DNA of 64,000 nt from Paraphoma chrysanthemicola (taxonomy: Eukaryota; Ascomycota; Dothideomycetes; Pleosporales; Phaeosphaeriaceae), in assembly GCA_020744225.1 (NCBI GenBank), contig JAGMWG010000011.1, positions 682,001 to 746,000 of the forward strand. The letters are read 5' to 3'. This document shows positions 43,564 to 53,822 of the stretch, in pieces. The notes under the pieces are model-generated. The model was not told the DNA's origin. It did no database searches and saw only the letters and a program-made list of their open reading frames with translations. A program made the translations under genes and the position numbers. How positions within the stretch are numbered: position 1 is the stretch's first letter; each line of letters begins with the position of its first letter.

Positions 43564-46396
43564 ATGGTCAAGCCAGGCCTCGGCCTCTTCACCGGCCGGC
43601 GGAAGTCGTCGAGCAATGTCCTCGAGGAGTTCACGGCACCGGCGGACGCTGCGCCAAGCCCTGATGGCTACGGCGCAGCCAATGCTGACTCGGGCGGCTT
43701 CCGTCTGATGAGCCGGACTGAGGTGGAAAAGGCCAACGAGCGCCGCAAGACGCTGGAGAAGGAGAAGTCCAAGTTCCCGCGCTTCAGCGGCTTTGGCACA
43801 AACGGCAGCAAAGGCCGAGTGCAATCCTTCGAGGAAGACTCTCCAGGGTCCTCAAAGCGGTAAGAAGCATGGTCCAAGCAATAGCGCCGGCCCAACTAAT
43901 TCTTAAATTAGGGATAGTAAGTCGAGCAACGGGACGCAGTTCTCCTCGTCACGTCCATACAACAACGCCCAGCACGGGTCGACCTCTACCCTTCCCTCCT
44001 CCACCGACACCAGCTCCGACGACAACCTCTTCGCCAACGTTCCTTCCCGCCCCAACATTTCCCAACACAACAGCTCGCCGAGCTCCTCGCTGTCCTTGAA
44101 CGGCTTCCGCAAGCAACTGCCTTCGCTGCCCAAGTCGAGCTCGGGTGTGTCGTACAGAAACTCGGAGAAGAGTGGTAGGGACCGGTCAATGACGGCCTCA
44201 AGCTACGCAAGCACGGCCATCCCGCCCAAGCTGGAAGCTGATTTGAACTTTGGCAACTCGGGCTTTGAGAACATGTTCACCGACCTGAAGCGTGACGAGT
44301 CTCCTCCGGCAGCGGCCAGAGAAGTCGCTGGGCGTTCGCTCCTTTCGGAAAAGCGCACATTCCAGGCAGAACCCATTAGGATAAACCACACACTTGATGT
44401 TGAAGCCCCTTTAAAGAGTTGGGAGAGCCGCGGATCTGCCGACAACCTCATGTCTCCTCATCCTCACTCCGACAACGACTCACCGCCGCCGCCGCCGCCT
44501 CCGCCCCACAAGTATTCAAAATATGCGCCGGTGGCTTCGGAAAGCCCGACCCTGCCGTCGACGGCCACGTTTGGAGACAACGATGCACCCAGGGTACAGA
44601 AGTCCTACACAAACGGCAATTCCTACCGCGACAACTCTCCAGAGAACCACACAGAGGTAATTTCACAGACATCGTCGTCTGCGACCCCGGCCTCGTCAAC
44701 GCGATCCTCCAACTTCGCGACCCACACAACGCCAAAGGCTTCATTAGCTTCGACAACATCTCTGTATTCAGATTATGATGATGAAAACATGTTCACGCCA
44801 ACCAAGGCCGCACCAAAGCCCTCCCCGTCGCCAAGACTCACTCTCCCTTCCGTCTCAGAAAACAAGGCTACGCCTGGTCCGAGCGGTGCCACAAAGGGGT
44901 TGAACGGACGTGTTCTGACCCAGACAGAGTACCTCGCTATGCAGAAACGCGCTAACTCTCAGCCACCACCGGAAGATGATTCCGACGATGAGGATTATGA
45001 GGATGAGGAGGATGCCATCAGGAAAAGAGAAGAGGAGGAGATTATGAGACGGAAGAAGCAACAGATGCAATTTGCACGTGAGGCAATGCGTCGCACAACA
45101 ACTGCCCCGGCAGGCTCAGGAAATCCCGAGGGTGAAGCAAATGGTCTAGGGAATCCCATGACCATGGGTTTCCCTTCAGAAACTTCAATCAAAGCTGACG
45201 AGTGGGAGGATGAGGACGTGCCCTTGGGTATACTAGCGCAGCATGGCTTCCCAAGCCAGACACGCAATCGCATGCCGACTCAGCCGACAAATGCCATGCC
45301 ATCGTACATACCCGACCGTCCAGCATCTGCCGGACCGCTTGGAGCGGGTGGAATGCCTGGCCACATGCCCGCCTTCGCGAGACATCTACCTGCTGATCCC
45401 CATTCCTCGTTCATCGGAGGTGGGCTAGTCCGCCCCATGAACAGAGAATCGATGGGCTTCAATGGCTTCGCTCGTGGTCCTGCTTCAATCGCTGGCGACT
45501 CCATGGCGGGAGGAATGGGCGGGCCTCCACCCATGATGTACCAAGAAGCCGGCATGTCACAGCCATCTCTCGTCGATCAGATCCAGATGCGCGATATGAC
45601 GAAGCAGAAGTACATGGGCGGCGCGTCGAACAAGAAGCCACAAGGAGGACCGTTCACCGGTATGCTTGGACAGCAAATGAATGCCAGCGGCCAAACTCAG
45701 AACCCCACTCGAATGCCACAAATGCCCATGATGAATGGCATGAACGGCATGAATCCCATGATGAACCCTATGATGGGTGGCCAGATGCCAATGATGGGTA
45801 TGGGCTTCCCGATGGGGCAAGGCAACGACATGATGGCGATGCAGCAGATGCAACAGATGCAGCAGATGATTGCCATGCAGCAATTTCAGCTCCAGCAGAT
45901 GCAACAGATGCAACAGCCCGGTCAACAGGATCCGCGCATGTCTATGGCCATGCCGAACAACAACTTTGGCGGAAACATGATGGGCAATGGAAGCTTCTTG
46001 AACGTGCCTGGCGCTATGCCCAATGGCATGGCTGGTCGTCCGATGTCTTTCATGTCTGTCAACGGTGGCCAACAACGACCACCAATGTCCAACTACCTAG
46101 GTCCTGGGCCCGGCTACACACCCTCCATCGCTCCATCTGAGCGCTCTAACGTTGGTCTTTCAGCTCGGTATAGGCCCGTCGTCAGCAACACCGACGCACA
46201 TTCCACAGGCACATCGATGACCCTCCAAGCATCTGGTGGCGCACAGCCCATCAAAGGCACCATCAAGCCAGTCCGACAAGTGCAAGCCGACGAAGATGAA
46301 GATTGGAGCAAGATGGCAGCACGTAAGAATAAATTTTCAAGCAACAAGCAACAGAGCAACGGGTTGGCGGAACTGACCAAAGGTCTCAACATTTAA
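43564..46396 (+). CDS. Conserved-looking fungal protein with Met/Gln-rich region, function unknown
   Basis: Two exons (43564-43859, 43912-46396) give 926 residues. It is largely disordered: Ser/Pro-rich N-terminal half, an eight-proline run near PPPPPPPPHKYSK, the acidic stretch DDSDDEDYEDEED, then a short charged helix (EEEIMRRKKQQMQFARE). The motif DEWEDEDVPLGILAQHGFP and the segment LVRPMNRESM look like conserved islands. Met/Gly and then Gln/Met repeats fill about 45,680-45,930. The C-terminus WSKMAARKNKF is basic. I do not recognise a named family. A cytoplasmic scaffold or mRNA-associated role would be a guess. The start has a long C/T-rich leader. Confidence 0.8.
45690..45930 (+). repeat. 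Met/Gly and Gln/Met codon repeats
   Basis: Imperfect repeats of atgatg/aacggcatg and cagcagatgcaa units encode MNGMNGMNPMMNPMMGG and MQQMQQMQQMIAMQQF. The antisense reads as a His/Leu-rich ORF, which is an artefact. Confidence 0.75.
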
Positions 46397-47096
46397 AACC
46401 CCTTTCTTCTCGGATACCCTATACACTTTTCATCGCAAACCAAATCAAGCGCAGCATTCTCAATCATGGATATGAAGGACGAATTTGAAGGACACACACA
46501 TGCCGCACGCCACGTAGGGAGATTTTGGGCTCTTTGTTGCGATATACGAGCGAGTTGCGGATGAGGCGAATTGCATTTACACATGGCGTTTTCACTTGTT
46601 TTTGTCATTTGGTTCCATTTGGATTGGTGAGGGTGAAAATCTTTCGAGCCGTGTTTGGCCTGACTTTGCTTGCAACGCTTACTACAACTACTACTACCGC
46701 CGACTAATTCTGGCAAGAGATGGGGGACGGTCATTCTTGGAGATACGCATAGGCTCCTAGAGGAGGTAGGGGATGGCGTGAAAGGGGTTTGAGGCGTAGG
46801 TTGGGCAGGTTGGGAACGGAAGGAGAAATGGATAGATATTTCTTGTAATTATATAATATACAATTCGGCTCGACTCAAAACATGGTCCCTTCATTGAAGA
46901 TGTTTGTGATGTATTGCAAGCACCAGTAGCTAACGGGATCTGGCCTGAGGACGTATTGCGTCCAGACGATGACATTTGGTATTTACGATTATGTAGGACG
47001 CATATCCTACAGGTTTGAGCTTAATCTTCGCTCTTCTAGTACGCCGTAACGCCTTGTTCATGCATACTCCCCGCCCAGCATCGCTCGTTGCCTAGC
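46397..47096. other. Convergent intergenic region
   Basis: About 700 bp between the 3' ends of the Met/Gln-rich gene and EMC2. No domain-bearing ORF or RNA gene seen. Confidence 0.4.
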
Positions 47097-48183
47097 TCAC
47101 CTCTCAATCTTGCCATCCCGATCCAAGAGCTCTCTCGCCGCAATAATCTCCGCCTGATCATAACCCGTCCATCCACTCTTCGCCTGACTCGCATTCCTGA
47201 CGATCTCGCCCAACTTGTTGGTCGCAATTTCCTCGAGTTTCTTGACCGTCGCGAGTTTCGGGATCGGGACATCGTCATCCTCGGTTTGCGCGTTGCCGCG
47301 CTTGTTGGAGACTTGCGGCGCCGCGTCGGATAGCAAGGGGACAAGTTTTGTAGTGAGCAGCTTGATGCCGTAGTACCCGCGCAGATACGAGTCGTTGAGC
47401 TCGATGGAGCGGCAGAAGTGTTTTAGCGAGAGGGCGAGGGAGGGGAGAGAGGGGGGGTTGTTGGAGGATGTGGAGAGGTAGTAAAGGGTTGCGAGGTGGG
47501 CGTGTGCCTGTGGTTTGTTCGTTAGCTATCTTTTCCGCTGCGTAAAGGTGAATTGAAAAGAGACAAGAGGACATAGAGAGTGATATGGGGGTACTTACGC
47601 TCCATGCATTCGGCATGACAAGCAATACCTCTTCGGCGCAATAAATCGCCTGGCCCCATGCGCCCTGGCTAGCATACAGCTCACTCGCCTCCGCCCACGC
47701 CTCCACATCCGTCGGACTGTTCTGCAACAACACCGTGACGGCTGTGATTGCATCCTGTGTCCTTCCCAGCGCTTTCAATACCGCGACCCTCCGTTTCCGC
47801 ACACTCATGTTGGTCGGATCGTCTCGTAATATCTTCTCGTAGCCCTCAAACACCTTCTCCAATTCCTGGTTCGAGCTCGCAGTCGCTTCGTTGAAGATGC
47901 CCATCAGCGTGATGATGCGCTCGTTGGACTCGCCAAAGCGCGCTTCGAGGCGCTCGAGAATGGCGCGCGCAGACGTCTCGTCGCCGGTGCGCAGGGCCGC
48001 GTAGAAGAGGTTCTCGTTGATGGTCCATGATTCGGGGGTCTCGCGGGAGAAGAGCAGCGAGAGGGGCCAGGGGAGCGAGGACGTTGGCGGGTGTGAGATA
48101 ATGAGTGGTGCTTTTTGGGAGAGGGCGAGGGCGGTGGGAGGGGTGATTTGTGTGGGTGGGGAGAGGAGGTTGGCTTGCGACAT
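47097..48183 (-). CDS. EMC2: ER membrane complex subunit 2 (EMC2)
   Basis: Cytosolic TPR subunit of the EMC insertase for tail-anchored and multipass proteins. Exons 48183-47599 and 47507-47097 give 331 residues. Tetratricopeptide helices follow an N-terminal segment: NENLFYAALRTGD, ARAILERLEARFGES, MSVRKRRVAVLKALGR, then DVEAWAEASELYASQG and YCAEEVLLVMPNAW, which are hallmark EMC2 repeats. Exon 2 continues with HLATLYYLS and SYLRGYYGIKL. The N-terminus is Pro/Ser-rich, the C-terminus charged. Divergent from AP-3 delta. Confidence 0.9.
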
Positions 48184-48567
48184 TGTTGCGATGATATGCC
48201 TCTAGATGTTGTGGACGTGTGTGAGGTGAGACTCAATTGCGCTCGAGTGTGTAGGTGTGGAGACGTAATGTTGGAGATGTTGGAGCTCGACGTTAGCTTC
48301 CGCATCGTCGGCGAAAACGAGGCGCCGGCGGGCCTGGTGCACGTCAGTGACCCTCCACAACAGCTGCAGGTCCGCTTTCATACTGCAGATCTGAACTACG
48401 ATACCCCAACTCCCCTTTGACGGACGCTTGTGTTCACTTCTCTCATGTGCACAGAGGCTCAATGATCATGCCTTTTGGCCCTCCTCTACGCTTCCGCACG
48501 ACTACCCCTCCTCGTGCGCTTCGCTATCTAGACACACGACTGCAAGAAGCCACCTGAAGTCGCCAAC
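48184..48567. promoter_or_regulatory. Divergent promoter, EMC2 / AP-3 delta
   Basis: About 385 bp between the EMC2 start and the split start codon of AP-3 delta. It contains an ATG at 48462 with a short upstream ORF that stops before the AP-3 start. Confidence 0.4.
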
Positions 48568-51500
48568 ATGTACCACGCATATCCTTCTTGCGCATTTTAT
48601 ATTATCTGACTTGTATACAGGTTCGAAAAATCCCTCTACGACCTCATTCGAGGCCTGCGCAACCACAAGGGCTCCGAGAAAGAGTACATCACCGAGAGCA
48701 TTAAAGAATGTCGCAAAGAGATACGGTCCAACGACATGGACCTCAAAGCCACGGCGCTCATGAAGCTCACCTATCTGGAAATGTTCGGCCATGACATGTC
48801 CTGGGCGAGCTTCAACGTGCTTGAGGTCATGTCGAGTTCAAAGTTCAAGCAGAAGCGCACAGGATATTTAGCTGCGGTGCAGAGCTTTAGAAGGGACACG
48901 GAGGTTCTTGTACTTGCAGAGAATCAGCTCAAGAAGGATATCATGAGCCCGACGCCGCCGTACATTGCTCTTCCGCTGGGCGCGATCCCGCACGTCGTCA
49001 ACCCGAGCATGGCGAACTCAGTCCTTTCGGATTTGATACCGCGTCTGACGCATTCGCATGCGATGATTAGGAAGAAGACGGTCGTCACGCTATATCGACT
49101 TGCGCTCGTGTACCCAGAGACATTGCGACCAGCGTGGCCGAAGATCAAGGAGCGATTGCTAGACGATCAAGAAGATCCGAGCGTGACTGCCGCGATTGTC
49201 AACGTCGTGTGCGAGTTAGGATGGCGGCGGCCGCAGGACTTCTTACCGCTTGCGCCACGGTTGTTCGAACTTTTGGTTGAAGGGCAGAACAACTGGATGG
49301 CTATCAAGCTGATTAAGCTGGTATGTCGCGAGGAGGGCATGAGGCTCGACATCCACTAACTGGCATAGTTCGCGACGCTGACTCCGCTTGAACCCCGACT
49401 GATCAAGAAACTACTACCGCCGCTCACCAAGATCATCCGTGAGACATCAGCCATGTCTTTACTGTACGAATGCATCAACGGCATAATACAAGGCGGCATT
49501 CTCGAGGCTGTCGAAGGGACCTCAGAAGGTGACGAGGTGGCGAAGCTTTGCGTTGGCAAACTGCGTGGCATGATGGTCATTGAGGGTGACTCGAACTGTA
49601 AGCTAATGCCCACACCAAACGAAGGTGATCAAATCTCATCAAAGTGCAGTAAAATATGTCGCGTTGCTCGCTTTCGAGAAGATCGTCCGCTCCCACCCTT
49701 ACCTGGTCGCCCAACAACAAGACGTCATTCTTGAGTGTATCGACGATCCGGACATCTCAATACGAATGCGTGCTCTCGACTTGGTCGTGGGTATGGTCAA
49801 CGCGGACAACCTCACAGCTATCGTCGGACGACTTATGCGCCAACTACGAAACGCACCCGTCGCCTCACCGAGCGATCCTTCTCACGATCGAGTACGAATG
49901 ACAGAGATAGTCCCGTACGCAGACGACGATTCGGATGCCGAAGATAATCTGCGAAACCATGAGCAACAATCCGACCAACCACCCCCACTACCAGAGGACT
50001 ACCGAATCAGCGTGATACGGAGGATACTGGAAATGTGCTCACGTGAAACATACGGCAACATCTCCGACTTTGATTGGTACATTGATGTGCTTGTGCAGCT
50101 CGTTCGAGTCTCACCGTCAAGTAAACATGCGTCTACGTCGGAAGAGAAGGAAGATACTGAAAGAAGCGACGAGATTGGTGCAAGCATAGGAAGAGAATTG
50201 CAAAATGTTGCAATCCGAGTGAAGAGTGTGCGGTCAGAAGCTGTGGATGCGGCTCAATCGTTGGTTCTGGTTGATCGAAGAGAACAGATGTTCCCGTCAT
50301 CTGGCAACGGCGGCCAGGGCGTGCTCGAGTACGCCGGGTGGTTGGTCGGAGAGTACGCAAACTACCTCAGTCGACCGGAACCCGTGATGACATCCCTTCT
50401 TCACTCGACCTCCCTCACGCTCCCTTCGAAAACGCTCGCAGTATACCTACAAGCCGTCCCCAAGGTCTTCTCCAGCATGGCAGGAAACGAGCAGATATCA
50501 TGGACACCAGAACGCAAGACTTTGATGTCTCTCCTAATGGCTCGGATAATACACTTCTTAGAACCTCTCTCCACGCATCCCAGCCTCGAAGTGCAGGAGC
50601 GCGCAGTTGAGTATTTGGAGCTCATGCGATTGGCGGCTGAAGCAGCATCCGGCACGTCGACTGGGGCGAACGATGGAGACTTTGTCGATCCTCCGCTTTT
50701 ACTCACCCAAGCCATACCTGCGTTGTTCTCGGGTGCTGAGCTGAATCCTGTCGCACCAGGTGCACAACGGAAGGTACCGCTACCGGACGACCTTGATCTT
50801 GACACGCCCATCAACCCTAATCTCCAACACCTGTTGTCGCAAGCTGAAAATGAAGGCTTCGAGACAGATGAAGACGATGTGTACGCGGCATATAGCGAGC
50901 CTGTTGCTGCGTATACGGATGCGCCGACGATAGTGGCGCCAGCAGCCGAGCGACTGGATGCACCCCACAAAGAGCCCACGAGCTATCAGAACGCAGTTGA
51001 GGAGGAATACCTTGATCCCGACATCATCGCTCGACGGAAGGCGGAGCGAAGGGAGCGACACAAAGACGATCCATTCTACATCGACCCTGATGGTGGCAGT
51101 GGTGCAGTCACGCCTCTGAGCAGAATAGTACGCGACGGAAATAAGGAAAACAATGACCTGGACATCGATTCGATACCGATCATGGACCTCAATCTCGAAC
51201 GAGGGTCTTCGTCAGACCAAATACCACGGGCACGCAGTCCTCGTAGACCATCACGAAGAGTCGAGATCATTGGTGATGAAACACTGGGGCCGGTCGAGGA
51301 CAACTCATCAAGAGAAGACATCGTCCAGCCACGTGCAAACAAGGCCAAGAAGTCGCTCCTCGAAGTAGATAGTTCTGGTCTCGGCTCACTAAGTCTGGTT
51401 GACGATGACGGATCCTCCCGACGCAAGCTTACACCACTCGAAATCGAACGGAAAGAACAGGAGGAGGCGGAGATGAAGAAGGCGTTGCAAGAAGTAGAAA

Positions 51501-51802
51501 GACTACGCCTTGAAATGCAAAGAGCAAGCGAGCGCCTACAAGTCAAAGAGGAAGTCACCGTCAAGAAGAAGAAAAAGAAGGTCCGCAAAGTCGACGTTGA
51601 AGGCGACGAACCTGCTGCACCTCTGCCCGTGGAGCAAGAAGATGAAGGAGAGGGCGCGGCGCCCGTCAAGAAGAAGAAAAAGAAGAAGGTCAAGCCCGAA
51701 GGCGAGGCTGGCGAGGAAGCAGAAGATGGCACAGTCAAGAAGAAAAAGAAGAAGCGGAGGACAGTCGTCATGGACGAAGGACCTGGCGCGCCTGCTGAAT
51801 AG
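48568..51802 (+). CDS. APL5: AP-3 adaptor complex subunit delta
   Basis: Large subunit of AP-3, which sorts cargo from Golgi to vacuole. Exons 48568-48569, 48621-49320, 49369-49597 and 49650-51802 give 1027 residues. The protein begins MFEKSLYDLIRGLRNHKG, the family N-terminus, but the start codon is split: AT at 48568-48569 and G at 48621. The adaptin trunk carries LKATALMKLTYLEMFGHDMS, ASFNVLEVMSS and LKYVALLAFEKI. The C-terminal half is acidic and disordered, ending in three lysine runs (VKKKKKK type). The 51 nt first intron has donor GTACCA, branch CTGAC and acceptor TACAG. Confidence 0.92.
51555..51765 (+). repeat. Three AAG-rich lysine boxes in AP-3 delta
   Basis: Repeats of aagaag encode three boxes of 6-7 lysines separated by acidic linkers. 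A basic/acidic alternation of this kind is known in delta-adaptin hinges. Confidence 0.7.
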
Positions 51803-52079
51803 GGTGCGTGGGGGATGCATACATTCGACAAACATGAATCCAATTACATTGGGATATCTGACCAAATGTCACTGCTCAATTCCGTCCCGTGTACCTGCTA
51901 TGCCCGTGTTGTAACGCCGTGTCCCTATATTGCTGAAAGCGAAGATGTCGAAATCACCAAGCCAATATGTGCCCCTATGAGGACGCAACTCCTCTTCTCT
52001 CCTTCAATGCTGTCCGCGCTTATGCTGCACAAGTCGTCGGTGTGTCGATTGCAAGTCCTCCAATGTTGCGCGCAGCAGC

Positions 52080-52480
52080 TTAGAAGAACATCTTCAACAA
52101 CTCGAAGATCAGACCGCCGCAGAGCACAAAGCCAAGAAGAACTACAGCATCAGTTAGCCCAGGTCACCCTCCAAATTTGTCGAGCACAACAATGCGCGCT
52201 TAAGCATATGGGCGGTGGGATTGACGTACTGATCCAGATCTTGCTGATCGGCGACTTCTGGGGCTCGCGCTTCTTGATGATTTGCTCGGGCTTGCCCATC
52301 TTCTTCTCCTGCGCTTTGGCAAAGCGCATGTTCGCTTGCCGTTGTTGAGGAGTTTGCGCCTAAACATTACCCATTAGCATCGCGTTAAACAATCTAGGGA
52401 AGTCGTGGCGGTGCGCGTTGCGAACTCCCGACTTCATGGACCCTGGATTTAGGACCGAAGGGGCGGGAAGGGCGTACCAT
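52080..52480 (-). CDS. RAMP4/SERP-type ER protein (Ysy6-like)
   Basis: Small tail-anchored protein of the translocon that helps stabilise newly made membrane proteins under ER stress. Exons 52480-52478 (the ATG alone), 52359-52230 and 52141-52080 give 64 residues. The order is AQTPQQRQANMRFAKAQEKK, the basic KKREPQKSPISK, then one C-terminal membrane helix (LGFVLCGGLIFELLKMFF). This matches the RAMP4/SERP/Ysy6 family in length and layout. The first coding exon is only the start codon, followed by a 118 nt intron. No plain ORF represents it, so it is easily missed. Confidence 0.9.
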
Positions 52481-52950
52481 TGTGTATTGTGGTGTGGTTT
52501 ATGTCGCGAGACAAGGGAGATGGAGGTAGAGTGAGGTGGGCGAGTGTATGGTCAAGGCGACTGGAGAGTGTGATTGTCGTTGTTTCTCCCGAAAGAAGGG
52601 AAATGGGATAAGGGTTCAAGTGATGCAAGGTGTTCGTTCGGACGGGAAATGTGCGCACGGACCCGGCTGCGCGCTAAGTCAGTGGGTCGGGATTTTAGTG
52701 CGATGCGGAGATGGGAGCGGAAGTGTGCTGCTTCGGTAAATGGGTATTGTACACAACTTGGAAGTGACCTACTTTATACTTGCGCCCCTCACAACTGCAA
52801 TTGACCACGTCGCGCGTATTTTTCGAGTCAGCGCGCTGTCTAGGGATTGGGAAGAGTATCTGGCTAGAGAAAAGAAAAGAAGAGGGGAGAAAAGTAGTTG
52901 CCTGAAGCGCGGAGGCAGCAAAGATGCATCACGTCAGAGCGACAAGGTCG
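52481..52950. promoter_or_regulatory. Divergent promoter, RAMP4 / mitochondrial protein
   Basis: About 470 bp between divergent starts. No ORF with recognisable features. Met 52924 lies in frame with the downstream gene and is an alternative start. Confidence 0.4.
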
Positions 52951-53548
52951 ATGTGGAGAAGTAGCACTGCGGCGAGGAGAAGTGCATATCTGTCAAGAAG
53001 GATGTATGCAACTGAGGGACAATCAATACCGCCGCAGCCTACGCCGCCAGAAACACCTGCGTCGCCGCCGAATCCGAATTCTGCAGCGAAACCTACGTCA
53101 CGAACTGTACGTCGCGTTGCGCATAACCCTCTCTCAGCCGATTTTATATTTTAGCAAGGCAGGAGTTTGAACAATGTACTAATATTACTACCAGGGCGCA
53201 TACTACAAATCCTTCTCCTACCCCACCCTCAAAGCCTTCCTCATCGCCCTCTTCACATACCAAATCGCATACTACGCATGGATGAAACTCGAAAGCATCG
53301 AAGAAAAGCACGACAAGTCAACTGAGATTTCAGATCTGCAGGAACAGCTGAGGATAGTGGTGGCGAACCAGCGTGCAAAAGCCGGCGACGTGGTCGACGA
53401 GGTCAAGGATAAGATCGAGGAGTATACGGAGGAGGCAAAGGAGGCGGGCAGAGCCGTAGTGGAGAGTGTAAGGGAGGGCAAAGAGGAGGCGGGGAAGGCA
53501 GCAGGGACAGTTGGCAAGGTTGCGGGGGGCGGGTGGTGGCCTTGGTAG
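52951..53548 (+). CDS. Small mitochondrial membrane protein, function unknown
   Basis: Exons 52951-53106 and 53195-53548 give 169 residues. The N-terminus (WRSSTAARRSAYLSRRMYA) is Arg/Ser-rich with no acidic residue, a typical mitochondrial presequence, followed by a Pro/Thr linker. One membrane helix (LKAFLIALFTYQIAYYAW) and a long charged amphipathic helix (VVDEVKDKIEEYTEEAKEAG) follow; the end is Gly/Trp-rich (GGGWWPW). The shape fits an inner-membrane protein facing the intermembrane space or matrix. I do not recognise the family. Confidence 0.72.
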
Positions 53549-53822
53549 ATTGGGGGAGATGAGCGAGATGGAGGAGAAAGGTTGGAGACCAACGAGACCA
53601 ACGCCATTGGAGTCAAGATGTACGATTGAAGCGAAGCTTTTGTACAACACAGTTATATATACACAATCTTCAGTTCAGACCAGATCCAGAATATGTCCCC
53701 TTTCCAGAACTTTTTCCTACCCAAATCAAAAACAAAACACCCGCTAAATCGCTGCAGAATCCCACCTCGTAAACTCCCGTCTATACCTGGTATCATTCCC
53801 ACACACATTCGTATCGTAACAA

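Noticed and set aside
45557..46075. His/Leu-rich minus-strand ORF of 172 codons
   Set aside because: Antisense of the Met/Gln repeat in the plus-strand gene.
51076..51843. 255-codon minus-strand ORF with Phe/Ser runs
   Set aside because: Antisense shadow of the lysine-rich AP-3 delta tail; the Phe runs are reversed AAG codons.
9130..52480. Idea that clathrin, EMC2, AP-3 delta and RAMP4 form a trafficking cluster
   Set aside because: They are far apart, in mixed orientation and each universally conserved; chance synteny explains it.
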